Source of the DNA: Desulfobacula sp.
GTDB taxonomy: Bacteria > Desulfobacterota > Desulfobacteria > Desulfobacterales > Desulfobacteraceae
Assembly: GCA_027858355.1 (NCBI GenBank)
Contig: JAQICW010000757.1
Span: forward strand, 1 to 5,077
Direction of reading: 5' to 3'
DNA: 5,077 nucleotides
Part shown: positions 1 to 5,077 of the stretch, piece by piece
How positions within the stretch are numbered: the stretch's first letter is position 1
Layout of the letters: every line of letters begins with the position of its first letter
The notes under the pieces: generated by a model
Told to the model about the DNA's origin: nothing
Databases searched by the model: none
What the model saw: only the letters and a program-made list of their open reading frames with translations
Position numbers and translations under genes: made by a program

Positions 1-102
1 GCCCATGAAATAAACAACCCTTTAGGGATTATTCTCGGTTACACCCAGCTTTTGTTAAAAGAGGAGCCTGAACACAAAGATGATTTAAAAATCATAGAAT
101 AA
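1..102 (+). pseudogene. Sensor histidine kinase, 5' fragment (H-box), ended by in-frame TAA
   Basis: Frame 1 from the first base reads AHEINNPLGIILGYTQLLL, the H-box of a HisKA dimerisation domain. The phosphoacceptor His is the second codon (bases 4-6). The sensor part lies outside the window. After IIE the frame meets TAA at 100-102, then continues without another stop as HVQNCKTVVSDLLSFSR, the normal second helix of the same HisKA domain. The two pieces are therefore one gene with a single nonsense codon, not two genes. No frame change is needed to join them. TAA also ends the response regulator at 2045-2047 and the CoA-transferase A subunit at 3436-3434, so it is a stop codon here. A CAA or AAA to TAA change would explain it; a sequencing error is also possible. 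The truncated product would carry the His but no ATPase domain. Confidence 0.8.
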
Positions 103-105
103 CAT

Positions 106-639
106 GTGCAGAATTGCAAAACCGTTGTGTCAGATCTTCTTTCCTTTTCGCGAAAAGGATCATCTAAAATGGGTATTGTTGATATCAATAAGGTGGTAGA
201 CGGCGTAATTAAATTTTTATCCAATCATACGAATTTCAAAAATATTGAAATGACCTTGAATCCACATACAGGGGACAGGCTCAATATTCTTGGCAATGAA
301 CAGGAACTGGCCCAGGTGATTGTAAACCTGCTCATTAATGCCTGTCATGCTGTTGAAGGAAAAGGCAAAATTGGTATTGCCACCCATAAAACAGAGCAGG
401 ACAAAATCCTGATCATGGTGAAAGATAATGGGAAAGGGGTTGAAAAAAAGAATTTATCCAGAATTTTTGATCCTTTTTTCACCACAAAACCCGTTGGTCA
501 GGGCACAGGACTTGGTCTGTCCGTGGGATATGGTATTATTAAACGGCATCAGGGAGATATTCATGTAGAAAGCAGTGAAGAAAAAGGCACTGTTTTTACC
601 ATAAGCCTTCCTGCGGATGATTCAAACTTAAAGGTGTGA
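106..639 (+). CDS. Sensor histidine kinase, C-terminal part (end of HisKA plus HATPase_c)
   Basis: This is the 3' part of the kinase broken at 100-102. Numbering from the GTG at 106, residues 1-17 complete the HisKA second helix (SDLLSFSR). The ATP-binding domain follows: N-box VNLLINACHAV (73-83, Mg-binding Asn likely N78), G1 box DNGKG (107-111), F-box FDPFFTTK (121-128) and G2 box GTGLGLS (133-139). It ends in the usual TISLPA strand. All catalytic motifs are present, so no decay is visible beyond the stop codon. The GTG at 106 has no Shine-Dalgarno sequence and is only the first possible start after the stop. The ATG at 169 has AAGGA nine bases upstream and is a better start; it would give a 156-residue ATPase domain with no phosphoacceptor. 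In an intact kinase this domain phosphorylates the H-box His, which passes the phosphate to the regulator encoded 13 bases downstream. The family is secure; whether a working protein is made is not. Confidence 0.75.
   Translation: MQNCKTVVSDLLSFSRKGSSKMGIVDINKVVDGVIKFLSNHTNFKNIEMTLNPHTGDRLNILGNEQELAQVIVNLLINACHAVEGKGKIGIATHKTEQDKILIMVKDNGKGVEKKNLSRIFDPFFTTKPVGQGTGLGLSVGYGIIKRHQGDIHVESSEEKGTVFTISLPADDSNLKV
155..171 (+). promoter_or_regulatory. Possible internal ribosome binding site and ATG start
   Basis: AAGGA at 155-159 stands nine bases before an ATG (169-171) in the kinase frame. A ribosome terminating at TAA 100-102 could reinitiate here and make the HATPase_c domain alone. The motif is short and may be chance. 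It matters only because the upstream stop makes a new start necessary for any product. Confidence 0.3.
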
Positions 640-652
640 GCGGGGTATATAG

Positions 653-2047
653 ATGAAAGCAAACATACTTGCGGTTGATGATGAAAAGGATATGACAAGG
701 CTCTTACAAAGAACCCTTGAGCCTGAAATTAATTGCAGCGTTTCCATGGCATTCTCTGCAAAAATGGCCCTGTCGGTCCTTGAGCAGGAACATTTTGATC
801 TGGTTATTTGTGATATCAGGATGCCGGGTATGGACGGATTTGAACTGCTTGGGCATATCAGGACAAATTATCCTGATTTGACTGTGGTCATGCTGACAGC
901 TTTTGGGAATATCGAGTCTGCTGTAAAGGCTATAAAAAAAGGGGCCTATGATTTTATTGCCAAGCCATTTGACCAGGACGAAATCATTTTTAAAATTCAA
1001 AAAGCCCTTGAAAGAAGCCTTCTGCTAAAAGAAAATAAACGTCTTTTAAAGGAAAAAGAAATCAGCCCTTCTCAATTGATTGGAAAAAGCGACCCCATGC
1101 AAAGGGTGTATGACAAGATCAATCTGGTTGCATCAAGTGATATCACAGTGTTGATAACAGGGGAATCGGGAACTGGAAAAGATCTGACTGCAAGATCCAT
1201 TCACGCCTTGAGCCCGAGAAAAAACCAATCCTTTATTCCCGTCAGCTGCCCCACCATTCCTGAAAATATACTTGAAAGTGAATTATTTGGATATAAAAAA
1301 GGGGCTTTTACCAATGCCGCCAGAGACAAGGACGGGCTTATTCAGGAGGCAGACAAGGGAACCATTTTTCTGGACGAAATCGGGGATATCGGGACTTCCA
1401 TCCAGACAAAATTATTGAGAGTTCTCCAGGAAAAAGAAGTAAAGCCCCTGGGAGACACAAAAGTCATAAAAGTGGATGTACGAATTATTGCTTCCACCAA
1501 CAGGAACCTTAAACAGAAGATTGCTGACCATGAGTTCCGAGAGGATTTTTTTTACCGGCTGAATGTCCTTCCCATTGAGCTGCCACCACTAAGAGACAGA
1601 ATTACGGATATCCCCATCCTTGCCGAACACCTTGTGACAAAACACTGCGAAAAGCTGAAAAAAGAACCCAAAAGTATCTCCCGGGACGTGATGGATCTTT
1701 TAATGAAACAGCCATGGCCTGGAAATGTAAGGGAACTTGAAAATATTCTTGTCCAGGGAATTCTTTATTCAAAAGAAAATATAATTGAACTGTCTGACTT
1801 CTCCCTGAAAGATGTAAGCCGCAAAAAAAGCAGTTTTACAGGGTTTGACAGCGACTCCATTGCTGCCTTGCCGTACAAGGAAGCAAAAGAAAAAATACTC
1901 CATGAGTTTAATCACGATTATATAGGAGCCAGGCTTTCCGTGAACAACGGCAATATCACCCAGGCGGCCAAACAATGTCATATGGACCGCCAGGCCCTGC
2001 AGCAGATCATTAAACGGTTTAATATTAACCCTGAGCATTTCAGATAA
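653..2047 (+). CDS. Sigma-54-dependent response regulator, NtrC family
   Basis: A cytoplasmic transcription activator of 464 residues, the normal length of an NtrC-type regulator. The receiver domain (about 1-120) has the acidic pair D9/D10, phosphoacceptor D54 in CDIRMPG, T82 and K104. A charged helical linker (about 117-137) leads to the AAA+ domain (about 141-380): Walker A GESGTGKD (170-177, usually GTGKE), Walker B GTIFLDEIGD (236-245), sensor I STNRN (281-285), arginine-finger region FREDFFYRLNV (295-305) and sensor II WPGNVREL (355-362). The C-terminal Fis-type helix-turn-helix is at about 431-456 (NITQAAK...RQALQQIIKRF). The sigma-54 contact loop reads GAFTNA (217-222), where the consensus is GAFTGA. 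The gene starts 13 bases after the kinase stop with GGGG seven bases before the ATG, so the two are surely a cognate pair in one operon. The family predicts ATP-driven opening of sigma-54 promoters; no -24/-12 site is evident in the window, so its target genes are unknown. Confidence 0.95.
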   Translation: MKANILAVDDEKDMTRLLQRTLEPEINCSVSMAFSAKMALSVLEQEHFDLVICDIRMPGMDGFELLGHIRTNYPDLTVVMLTAFGNIESAVKAIKKGAYDFIAKPFDQDEIIFKIQKALERSLLLKENKRLLKEKEISPSQLIGKSDPMQRVYDKINLVASSDITVLITGESGTGKDLTARSIHALSPRKNQSFIPVSCPTIPENILESELFGYKKGAFTNAARDKDGLIQEADKGTIFLDEIGDIGTSIQTKLLRVLQEKEVKPLGDTKVIKVDVRIIASTNRNLKQKIADHEFREDFFYRLNVLPIELPPLRDRITDIPILAEHLVTKHCEKLKKEPKSISRDVMDLLMKQPWPGNVRELENILVQGILYSKENIIELSDFSLKDVSRKKSSFTGFDSDSIAALPYKEAKEKILHEFNHDYIGARLSVNNGNITQAAKQCHMDRQALQQIIKRFNINPEHFR

Positions 2048-2057
2048 AACAAAAACC

Positions 2058-2092
2058 GACACTATTCCTGTGATATAGTGTCTTTTCCTTTT
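2058..2092 (+). terminator. Rho-independent terminator of the two-component operon
   Basis: GACACTAT (2058-2065) and ATAGTGTC (2075-2082) form a perfect 8-bp stem with a 9-base loop, followed by TTTTCCTTTT (2083-2092). It lies 10 bases after the response-regulator stop. The stem is AT-rich and the T tract is broken by CC, so it is of medium strength. Confidence 0.7.
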
Positions 2093-2141
2093 AAAATGAT
2101 AGAGTTAAATCCTTTTAAGAAAATAAAAAAATTAATAATGC

Positions 2142-2169
2142 TTGACATTTATTTATTTTACTATATTAT
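2142..2169 (+). promoter_or_regulatory. Sigma-70-type promoter of the cold-shock gene
   Basis: TTGACA (2142-2147) matches the -35 consensus fully, and TATTAT (2164-2169) matches the -10 consensus in five of six bases, with a 16-base spacer. An A/T-rich stretch just upstream (about 2110-2140) could act as an UP element. Transcription would start near 2176. TATATT at 2162-2167 is another -10 candidate, but its 14-base spacer is too short. Confidence 0.7.
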
Positions 2170-2175
2170 GAAAAA

Positions 2176-2302
2176 AGTTGCGCTGATATAAGTGACGCGC
2201 GAATGTTTCCTCCTTAAGGTGTATATCCCCAACATTCAAATGCGGTTTACCCCCCAAAGTTAGAAGCTAGTATTTTTTATTTTTTATTAGGAGATTGCCA
2301 AC
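2176..2302 (+). promoter_or_regulatory. Long, foldable 5' leader of the cold-shock gene
   Basis: The predicted leader is about 126 bases. It contains two competing stems. Stem A pairs TGCGC (2179-2183) with GCGCG (2197-2201), including one T-G wobble. Stem B pairs GAATGTT (2201-2207) with AACATTC (2231-2237) perfectly, and can extend by CGC (2198-2200) with GCG (2242-2244) across a 4-base bulge. The loop of B carries CTCCTTAA (2210-2217), which can pair with the Shine-Dalgarno region TTAGGAG (2287-2293) with one bulged T. The last part (2271-2288) is T-rich and looks unstructured. Long leaders that respond to temperature are known for cspA-type mRNAs in enterobacteria; a similar role here is inferred. 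No known RNA family was recognised. Confidence 0.45.
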
Positions 2303-2506
2303 ATGGCTAATGGTACAGTAAAATGGTTTAACGACTCAAAAGGTTTTGGATTTATCGAACAGGAAGACGGCGGAAAAGATGTCTTTGTTCATCACTCAGG
2401 CATTAATACAACAGGTTTTAAATCCCTCAATGAGGGAGACCGTGTTTCATTCGACATTGAGGAAGGACAAAAAGGGCCTTCAGCAGCAAATGTAACCGTG
2501 GTTTAG
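2303..2506 (+). CDS. Cold-shock domain protein (CspA family)
   Basis: A complete 67-residue single cold-shock domain, the usual size for the family. These proteins bind single-stranded RNA and DNA in the cytoplasm and melt RNA secondary structure. RNP1 is KGFGFI (13-18) and RNP2 is VFVHH (27-31); the aromatic residues W8, F15, F17 and F28 and H30 of the binding face are present. It opens with the typical [10 protein letters not shown] and closes with [10 protein letters not shown]. The start is supported by AGGAG (2289-2293), nine bases before the ATG. The gene stands alone, with its own promoter and terminator. The long leader suggests post-transcriptional control, but cold induction cannot be read from the protein, since many family members are constitutive. 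Which csp paralogue it is cannot be said. Confidence 0.97.
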   Translation: MANGTVKWFNDSKGFGFIEQEDGGKDVFVHHSGINTTGFKSLNEGDRVSFDIEEGQKGPSAANVTVV

Positions 2507-2550
2507 TAAACCGTTTTATTTGCGTAAAAAAAAAGTCGTCGTATGACTTG

Positions 2551-2603
2551 AAAAAATAAAGGCCCCTGAACAATGTATTGTTCAGGGGCTTTTTTGTTTT
2601 TTT
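2551..2603. terminator. Bidirectional rho-independent terminator between convergent genes
   Basis: GCCCCTGAACAA (2562-2573) and its exact complement (2578-2589) form a 12-bp stem with the 4-base loop TGTA. On the + strand it is followed by six T, one G and seven T (2590-2603), which ends the cold-shock transcript. On the - strand the A-rich stretch 2551-2560 becomes a T-rich tail, so the same hairpin can end the CoA-transferase operon arriving from the right. Confidence 0.92.
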
Positions 2604-2655
2604 GAAAAGATCTTCATTGTGTCTAAAAACTATTTGGATCTTGCTTATATTTCAA

Positions 2656-3432
2656 TCAGCCAAGTATCAGACGTTGGGGATCGCACTCCTCCCGCAGGAT
2701 TTTCAATTCTGTTTCTGTCGGAGGGTCAGCCATGGTTGCCTTTGAAACATCCATGGTAAATTCCGTGTTTTCAAGAATTTTTTCAGGTGTGATGCCTGAA
2801 TAAAATTTATCCAGATACATTTTGCCCGTTTCTTTATCAAACCGCATCACACCAAGATTGGTTACCACTGCACTGACACCGCCAGGTCGAAGCCCTGCCG
2901 CCTGCCTGCTGTTTTTCCCCCCAAGTTGTCCTGGACTTGTTAGATAATCAAGTTTTTTTACAAACTTGCGTTTTTCATGCTGCATAAATGCAATGCACCG
3001 GGGAACAAAACTGGCCACATCACACCCTCCCCCGCTTCCTGAGAAACGAATTTCAGGAGAAAAATAGTCCCCGATACAGGTTGTGTTCAGATTTCCATGT
3101 ATATCTATCTGGGCAGCTCCCAGTATGGCAATGACCTTTTCTCCTGTTATCGGATTCTGCATGGTGGCAAAGGAATCTGTCAGCCTGGAATTTGAAGCAG
3201 CCCAGTACATGATTCGTGGATCTGCAACGGCAAAGGGCAATTCTTCCAAAAGGGAATCTATGGCCCCTGTTTCAAAAAAAATCACACTGTCCGGAGCATT
3301 GATGTTCTTGGCTGCCATGGCTGCCAGCATTGAAATCCCAGTACCGCTGAATACAATATCCCCGTTTTTTATTTCCCTTGCCGCCATAATGGTCATGATT
3401 TCTTTGGGGGTATAGGGTTGAATATTTTTCAT
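2656..3432 (-). CDS. Class I CoA-transferase, subunit B (glutaconate CoA-transferase type)
   Basis: A cytoplasmic 258-residue protein, close to the 266 residues I recall for GctB of Acidaminococcus. With subunit A it should move CoA from an acyl-CoA donor to a free carboxylic acid through a glutamyl-CoA intermediate. E54 in FFETGAID (52-59) sits where the family's catalytic Glu is, which favours a true transferase over IpdB-type hydrolase relatives. Other family signatures are LGAAQIDIHGNLNTT (104-118), the Gly-rich GSGGGCDVASF (132-142) and VTNLGVMRF (190-198). The gene starts one base after the subunit A stop (TAATATG on the - strand), with AAAAGGG just upstream inside the end of A, so the two are translationally coupled. 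It is the last gene of the operon. The acid it activates is not known: glutaconate, a 3-oxoacid or another dicarboxylate are all possible. Confidence 0.9.
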   Translation of the reverse strand: MKNIQPYTPKEIMTIMAAREIKNGDIVFSGTGISMLAAMAAKNINAPDSVIFFETGAIDSLLEELPFAVADPRIMYWAASNSRLTDSFATMQNPITGEKVIAILGAAQIDIHGNLNTTCIGDYFSPEIRFSGSGGGCDVASFVPRCIAFMQHEKRKFVKKLDYLTSPGQLGGKNSRQAAGLRPGGVSAVVTNLGVMRFDKETGKMYLDKFYSGITPEKILENTEFTMDVSKATMADPPTETELKILREECDPQRLILG

Positions 3433-3453
3433 ATTAATCCCTTTTCATATTAA
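3426..3453. repeat. 12-base direct repeat at the subunit A/B junction
   Basis: TTTTCATATTAA occurs at 3426-3437 and again at 3442-3453, four bases apart. On the coding (-) strand each copy reads TTAATATGAAAA. The first encodes the end of subunit A (NMK) and the second carries the A stop codon and the B start codon. The 16-base period shifts the frame by one, so the copy creates the stop-start junction. Confidence 0.75.
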
Positions 3454-4435
3454 CGGAATAACCCGTTCTCGGATCTGCCTTAATCGCATCAATTCTCTCC
3501 TGGCCAACAATGTTTAAAAATGCTTCATGGTCTTTAACACCATAAATATATTTATCCTGGTATTTTTTAAATTTGTCCTGATTTTTTGCCTGATTTTTAT
3601 CTTGATCTTTTGCTGCAATTGCAAATCTGCGCAAATACTGAGAATCATAGTCATAATGGCCAAAAACTGCAGTGGGATAAGCACCTAAAGGAACATGGCA
3701 CACGGCTGACACATGGATAAAGGGAATCTGATTCAAGTCAGGATTCTGTCTTAATTCTTCTTTCTCGACCAGTTTTTCGCAGGTGACAATAACCTGTTTT
3801 GATGCTTTTACCTGTTCGATGTCAGCAAATGTAAGTCCTTGAATACTACAGGTACCCATGGCATCGGCTTTTTGAACATGAATGATGGTAATGTCCGGGT
3901 TGATGGCCGGCACCAGCACCACTTTAGAGGCACCTGTCCAGCTTCCAAAAGGATTGTCTAATACTATGAGTTTATCATCCACAATTTTGGGGTCAGCTTT
4001 TCGCATGGATTGGGAAAATCCCCATTTTGTCAGGATATCAGTGCCAAGTCCTGAAAGTGTGGGCAAAAAAGGCAGTCCCATGGCCCCGGCCATAAACCTC
4101 AGGCTCATCATATAATTTGAATAATCTTCAAATAATATTTCATTGTTCTGAACAGCTCGGGCAAACCGGATACAGGTGGGTGCAGCTTTCCCGTTCCCGG
4201 CGTATGCGATTTCCAGCTTTGAAATACAGCCTGCTCCAATGAGCTCATCCAGGCCTGTACCGTTTGAGTGGGCATATAAATGCAGATTTTTAATGTTCTG
4301 CCTGATAATTTCATAAACAGCTGCCATGGGGTTCCGGTTTAATGTAAAACCCCCTATGGATATATGGGAGCCATTTTTTACATATTGTTCAATGGCCTGT
4401 TTAAGGGGTATTACCTTATTTAAGCTGTTTGTCAT
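3434..4435 (-). CDS. Class I CoA-transferase, subunit A (glutaconate CoA-transferase type)
   Basis: The partner of the B subunit at 2656-3432; the two should form the active enzyme. It has 333 residues against about 320 recalled for Acidaminococcus GctA. Family signatures are the N-terminal SIGGFTLNRNPMAAV (26-40), SNGTGLDELIGAGC (57-70) and the block FEDYSNYMMSLRF (102-114), followed by AGAMGLPFLPT (116-126) and GTD (131-133). E103 in that block resembles the Glu described as catalytic in IpdA-type hydrolases, so a ring-cleaving hydrolase is a weaker alternative, argued against by E54 in subunit B. Near the C-terminus (278-289) three QDKN-like units are repeated; they look like a small insertion before KYIYGVKDHEAF. 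The start at 4435 lies three bases after the TRAP permease stop, with only a weak AGG eight bases upstream, so translation probably depends on coupling to the permease gene. The context suggests the enzyme activates the acid imported by that transporter. Confidence 0.9.
   Translation of the reverse strand: MTNSLNKVIPLKQAIEQYVKNGSHISIGGFTLNRNPMAAVYEIIRQNIKNLHLYAHSNGTGLDELIGAGCISKLEIAYAGNGKAAPTCIRFARAVQNNEILFEDYSNYMMSLRFMAGAMGLPFLPTLSGLGTDILTKWGFSQSMRKADPKIVDDKLIVLDNPFGSWTGASKVVLVPAINPDITIIHVQKADAMGTCSIQGLTFADIEQVKASKQVIVTCEKLVEKEELRQNPDLNQIPFIHVSAVCHVPLGAYPTAVFGHYDYDSQYLRRFAIAAKDQDKNQAKNQDKFKKYQDKYIYGVKDHEAFLNIVGQERIDAIKADPRTGYSVNMKRD
3569..3604. repeat. Three tandem 12-base units inside subunit A
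   Basis: On the coding strand the units are CAAGATAAAAAT, CAGGCAAAAAAT and CAGGACAAATTT, encoding QDKN, QAKN and QDKF (residues 278-289). A further QDK follows at 293-295. The units are imperfect and in frame, so they lengthen a charged loop without breaking the gene. Confidence 0.65.
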
Positions 4436-4438
4436 TGG

Positions 4439-5077
4439 TCATGCCTGTGGTGTGGTGGTTGGCGAATAAAATTTCTGGAGTGAGCAGACAATTATCAATG
4501 CTATAAGACCTGCAATATCTGCCCAGTATTCAGGCCAGAAAAGCCCGATTGCTGCCAGCCAGAAAAGAAGGGTTTCAACAAGTGTGGCTTTTCTTAAAAA
4601 ATATCTTTCTATCGCCGATGCAAATGAAAACAGGCCCAGGGTCGTGGTGATCATGGTTAAAATCACTTCCCAGTGGAACAGTTCATAATTATCCCCCATA
4701 CCTAAAAGCGGTCTGTATGCCATGATGATGGGGATGATATATAATCCCTTGGCCAGTTTCCAGGAGGTAAAGGCGGTTTTCATGGGATTGGCCTTTGCAA
4801 TTCCTGCTCCGGCAAAACTGGCAAGACTGACAGGAGGTGTTACATTGGCATCCTGGGAATACCAGAACACGATCATATGGGCGACCATGATGGGAATTCC
4901 CATATCCAGCAGGGCCGGTCCTGCCAATGTGGCCAGGACAATATAGCTTGCCGTGACGGGAAGTCCCATGCCAAGCACCAGGGAAGCGCCGCCGATCAGG
5001 AGAATGGCAAGGACCTCTATACCATAACTCAAGTCAATTACCAGGCTTGAAAACTTAAGTCCCATACCCGTGAGACA
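4439..5077 (-). CDS. TRAP transporter fused permease (4TM/12TM type), C-terminal part
   Basis: The gene runs off the right edge; 212 codons are visible and the frame is open to the last base, so the Met at 5065 is internal. TRAP permeases import carboxylates across the inner membrane, driven by an ion gradient, with a periplasmic binding protein. The visible part holds the end of the large DctM-like domain: GLKFSSLVIDLS, LVLGMGLPVTASYIVLATLA, and the substrate-path motif DANVTPPVSLASFAGAGIAK (72-91, counting from the Met at 5065), then NPMKT. After it come hydrophobic helices at about 107-122, 133-151, 163-179 and 184-196. This C-terminal extension is typical of fused small-plus-large subunit permeases, which normally work with TAXI-type binding proteins. 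Such a gene would be expected upstream, outside the window. The stop is three bases before the CoA-transferase A start, which ties transport to CoA activation in one operon. Confidence 0.9.
   Translation of the reverse strand, partial: CLTGMGLKFSSLVIDLSYGIEVLAILLIGGASLVLGMGLPVTASYIVLATLAGPALLDMGIPIMVAHMIVFWYSQDANVTPPVSLASFAGAGIAKANPMKTAFTSWKLAKGLYIIPIIMAYRPLLGMGDNYELFHWEVILTMITTTLGLFSFASAIERYFLRKATLVETLLFWLAAIGLFWPEYWADIAGLIALIIVCSLQKFYSPTTTPQA

Noticed and set aside
704..1000. 98-codon open frame on the - strand inside the response regulator
   Set aside because: It is antisense to the receiver domain, which has all its catalytic residues. The antisense protein shows no recognisable domain.
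1769..2062. 97-codon open frame on the - strand over the 3' end of the response regulator
   Set aside because: It overlaps the conserved helix-turn-helix coding region in antisense and has no recognisable domain.
2168..2191. Possible short leader peptide MKKVALI
   Set aside because: Its ATG overlaps the predicted -10 box, so it lies upstream of the expected transcript start, and it has no ribosome site.
2203..2217. Mini open frame MFPP in the cold-shock leader, ending in Pro-Pro-stop
   Set aside because: Pro-Pro before a stop could stall ribosomes, but there is no Shine-Dalgarno sequence before this ATG; the CCTCCT is better explained as an anti-Shine-Dalgarno element.
2240..2263. Short open frame MRFTPQS in the cold-shock leader
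   Set aside because: It has no ribosome site and is only seven codons long, so chance is the simplest explanation.
2048..2302. Search for a sigma-54 (-24/-12) promoter as target of the regulator
   Set aside because: No GG followed ten bases later by GC was found on the + strand of this intergenic stretch; the promoter present is of the sigma-70 type.
2500..2512. GGTTT/AAACC hairpin around the cold-shock stop codon, followed by TTTT
   Set aside because: The stem has five pairs and a 3-base loop, too weak beside the 12-bp terminator 50 bases further on.
2533..2549. Small hairpin AAGTCGT/ATGACTT in the 3' region of the cold-shock transcript
   Set aside because: It has seven pairs with one wobble, a 3-base loop and no T tract after it; it may form but supports no function.
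3083..3415. 110-codon open frame on the + strand opposite subunit B
   Set aside because: It is antisense to the catalytic part of a clear CoA-transferase gene; its hydrophobic look follows from the opposite codons.
4108..4314. 68-codon open frame on the - strand in another frame of subunit A
   Set aside because: The overlapping frame encodes conserved GctA motifs throughout, so this is a chance frame.
4722..4946. 74-codon open frame on the + strand opposite the TRAP permease
   Set aside because: It is antisense to the conserved DANVTPP region and shows no domain of its own.

Overview
The window looks like chromosomal DNA of an AT-rich, anaerobic, probably sulfate-reducing bacterium of the Desulfobacteraceae type (Desulfobacula/Desulfobacter-like). 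This rests on the general look of the proteins: an NtrC-type two-component pair, a short VHHSGI-type cold-shock protein, and a fused TRAP permease next to a glutaconate-type CoA-transferase. It is an inference from memory of such families, not a database match.

Left part (1-2092, + strand): a two-component system. The window opens inside a sensor histidine kinase, exactly at its H-box (AHEINNP). An in-frame TAA at 100-102 breaks the kinase in the second half of the dimerisation domain. The same frame then continues open, with an intact ATPase domain, to 639. Thirteen bases later starts a complete sigma-54-dependent response regulator (653-2047). It is intact except that its GAFTGA loop reads GAFTNA. 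A hairpin terminator closes the unit.

Middle (2093-2655): a solitary cold-shock protein gene (2303-2506) with a good sigma-70-type promoter (TTGACA, 16 bases, TATTAT). Its leader is about 126 bases long and can fold. It carries a CTCCT element able to pair with the gene's own Shine-Dalgarno sequence. A perfect 12-bp hairpin flanked by A and T tracts terminates this gene and, on the other strand, the operon converging on it.

Right part (2656-5077, - strand): read from the right edge leftwards, the C-terminal part of a fused TRAP transporter permease, then the A and B subunits of a class I (glutaconate-type) CoA-transferase. The genes are separated by only 3 and 1 bases. This looks like one translationally coupled uptake-and-activation operon: a carboxylate is imported and then given CoA from an acyl-CoA donor. 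The substrate cannot be read from the sequence.

I see no mobile element, CRISPR array, tRNA or rRNA, and no clearly new system. The best leads are the broken kinase beside a regulator with a substituted GAFTGA loop, and the structured leader of the cold-shock gene.
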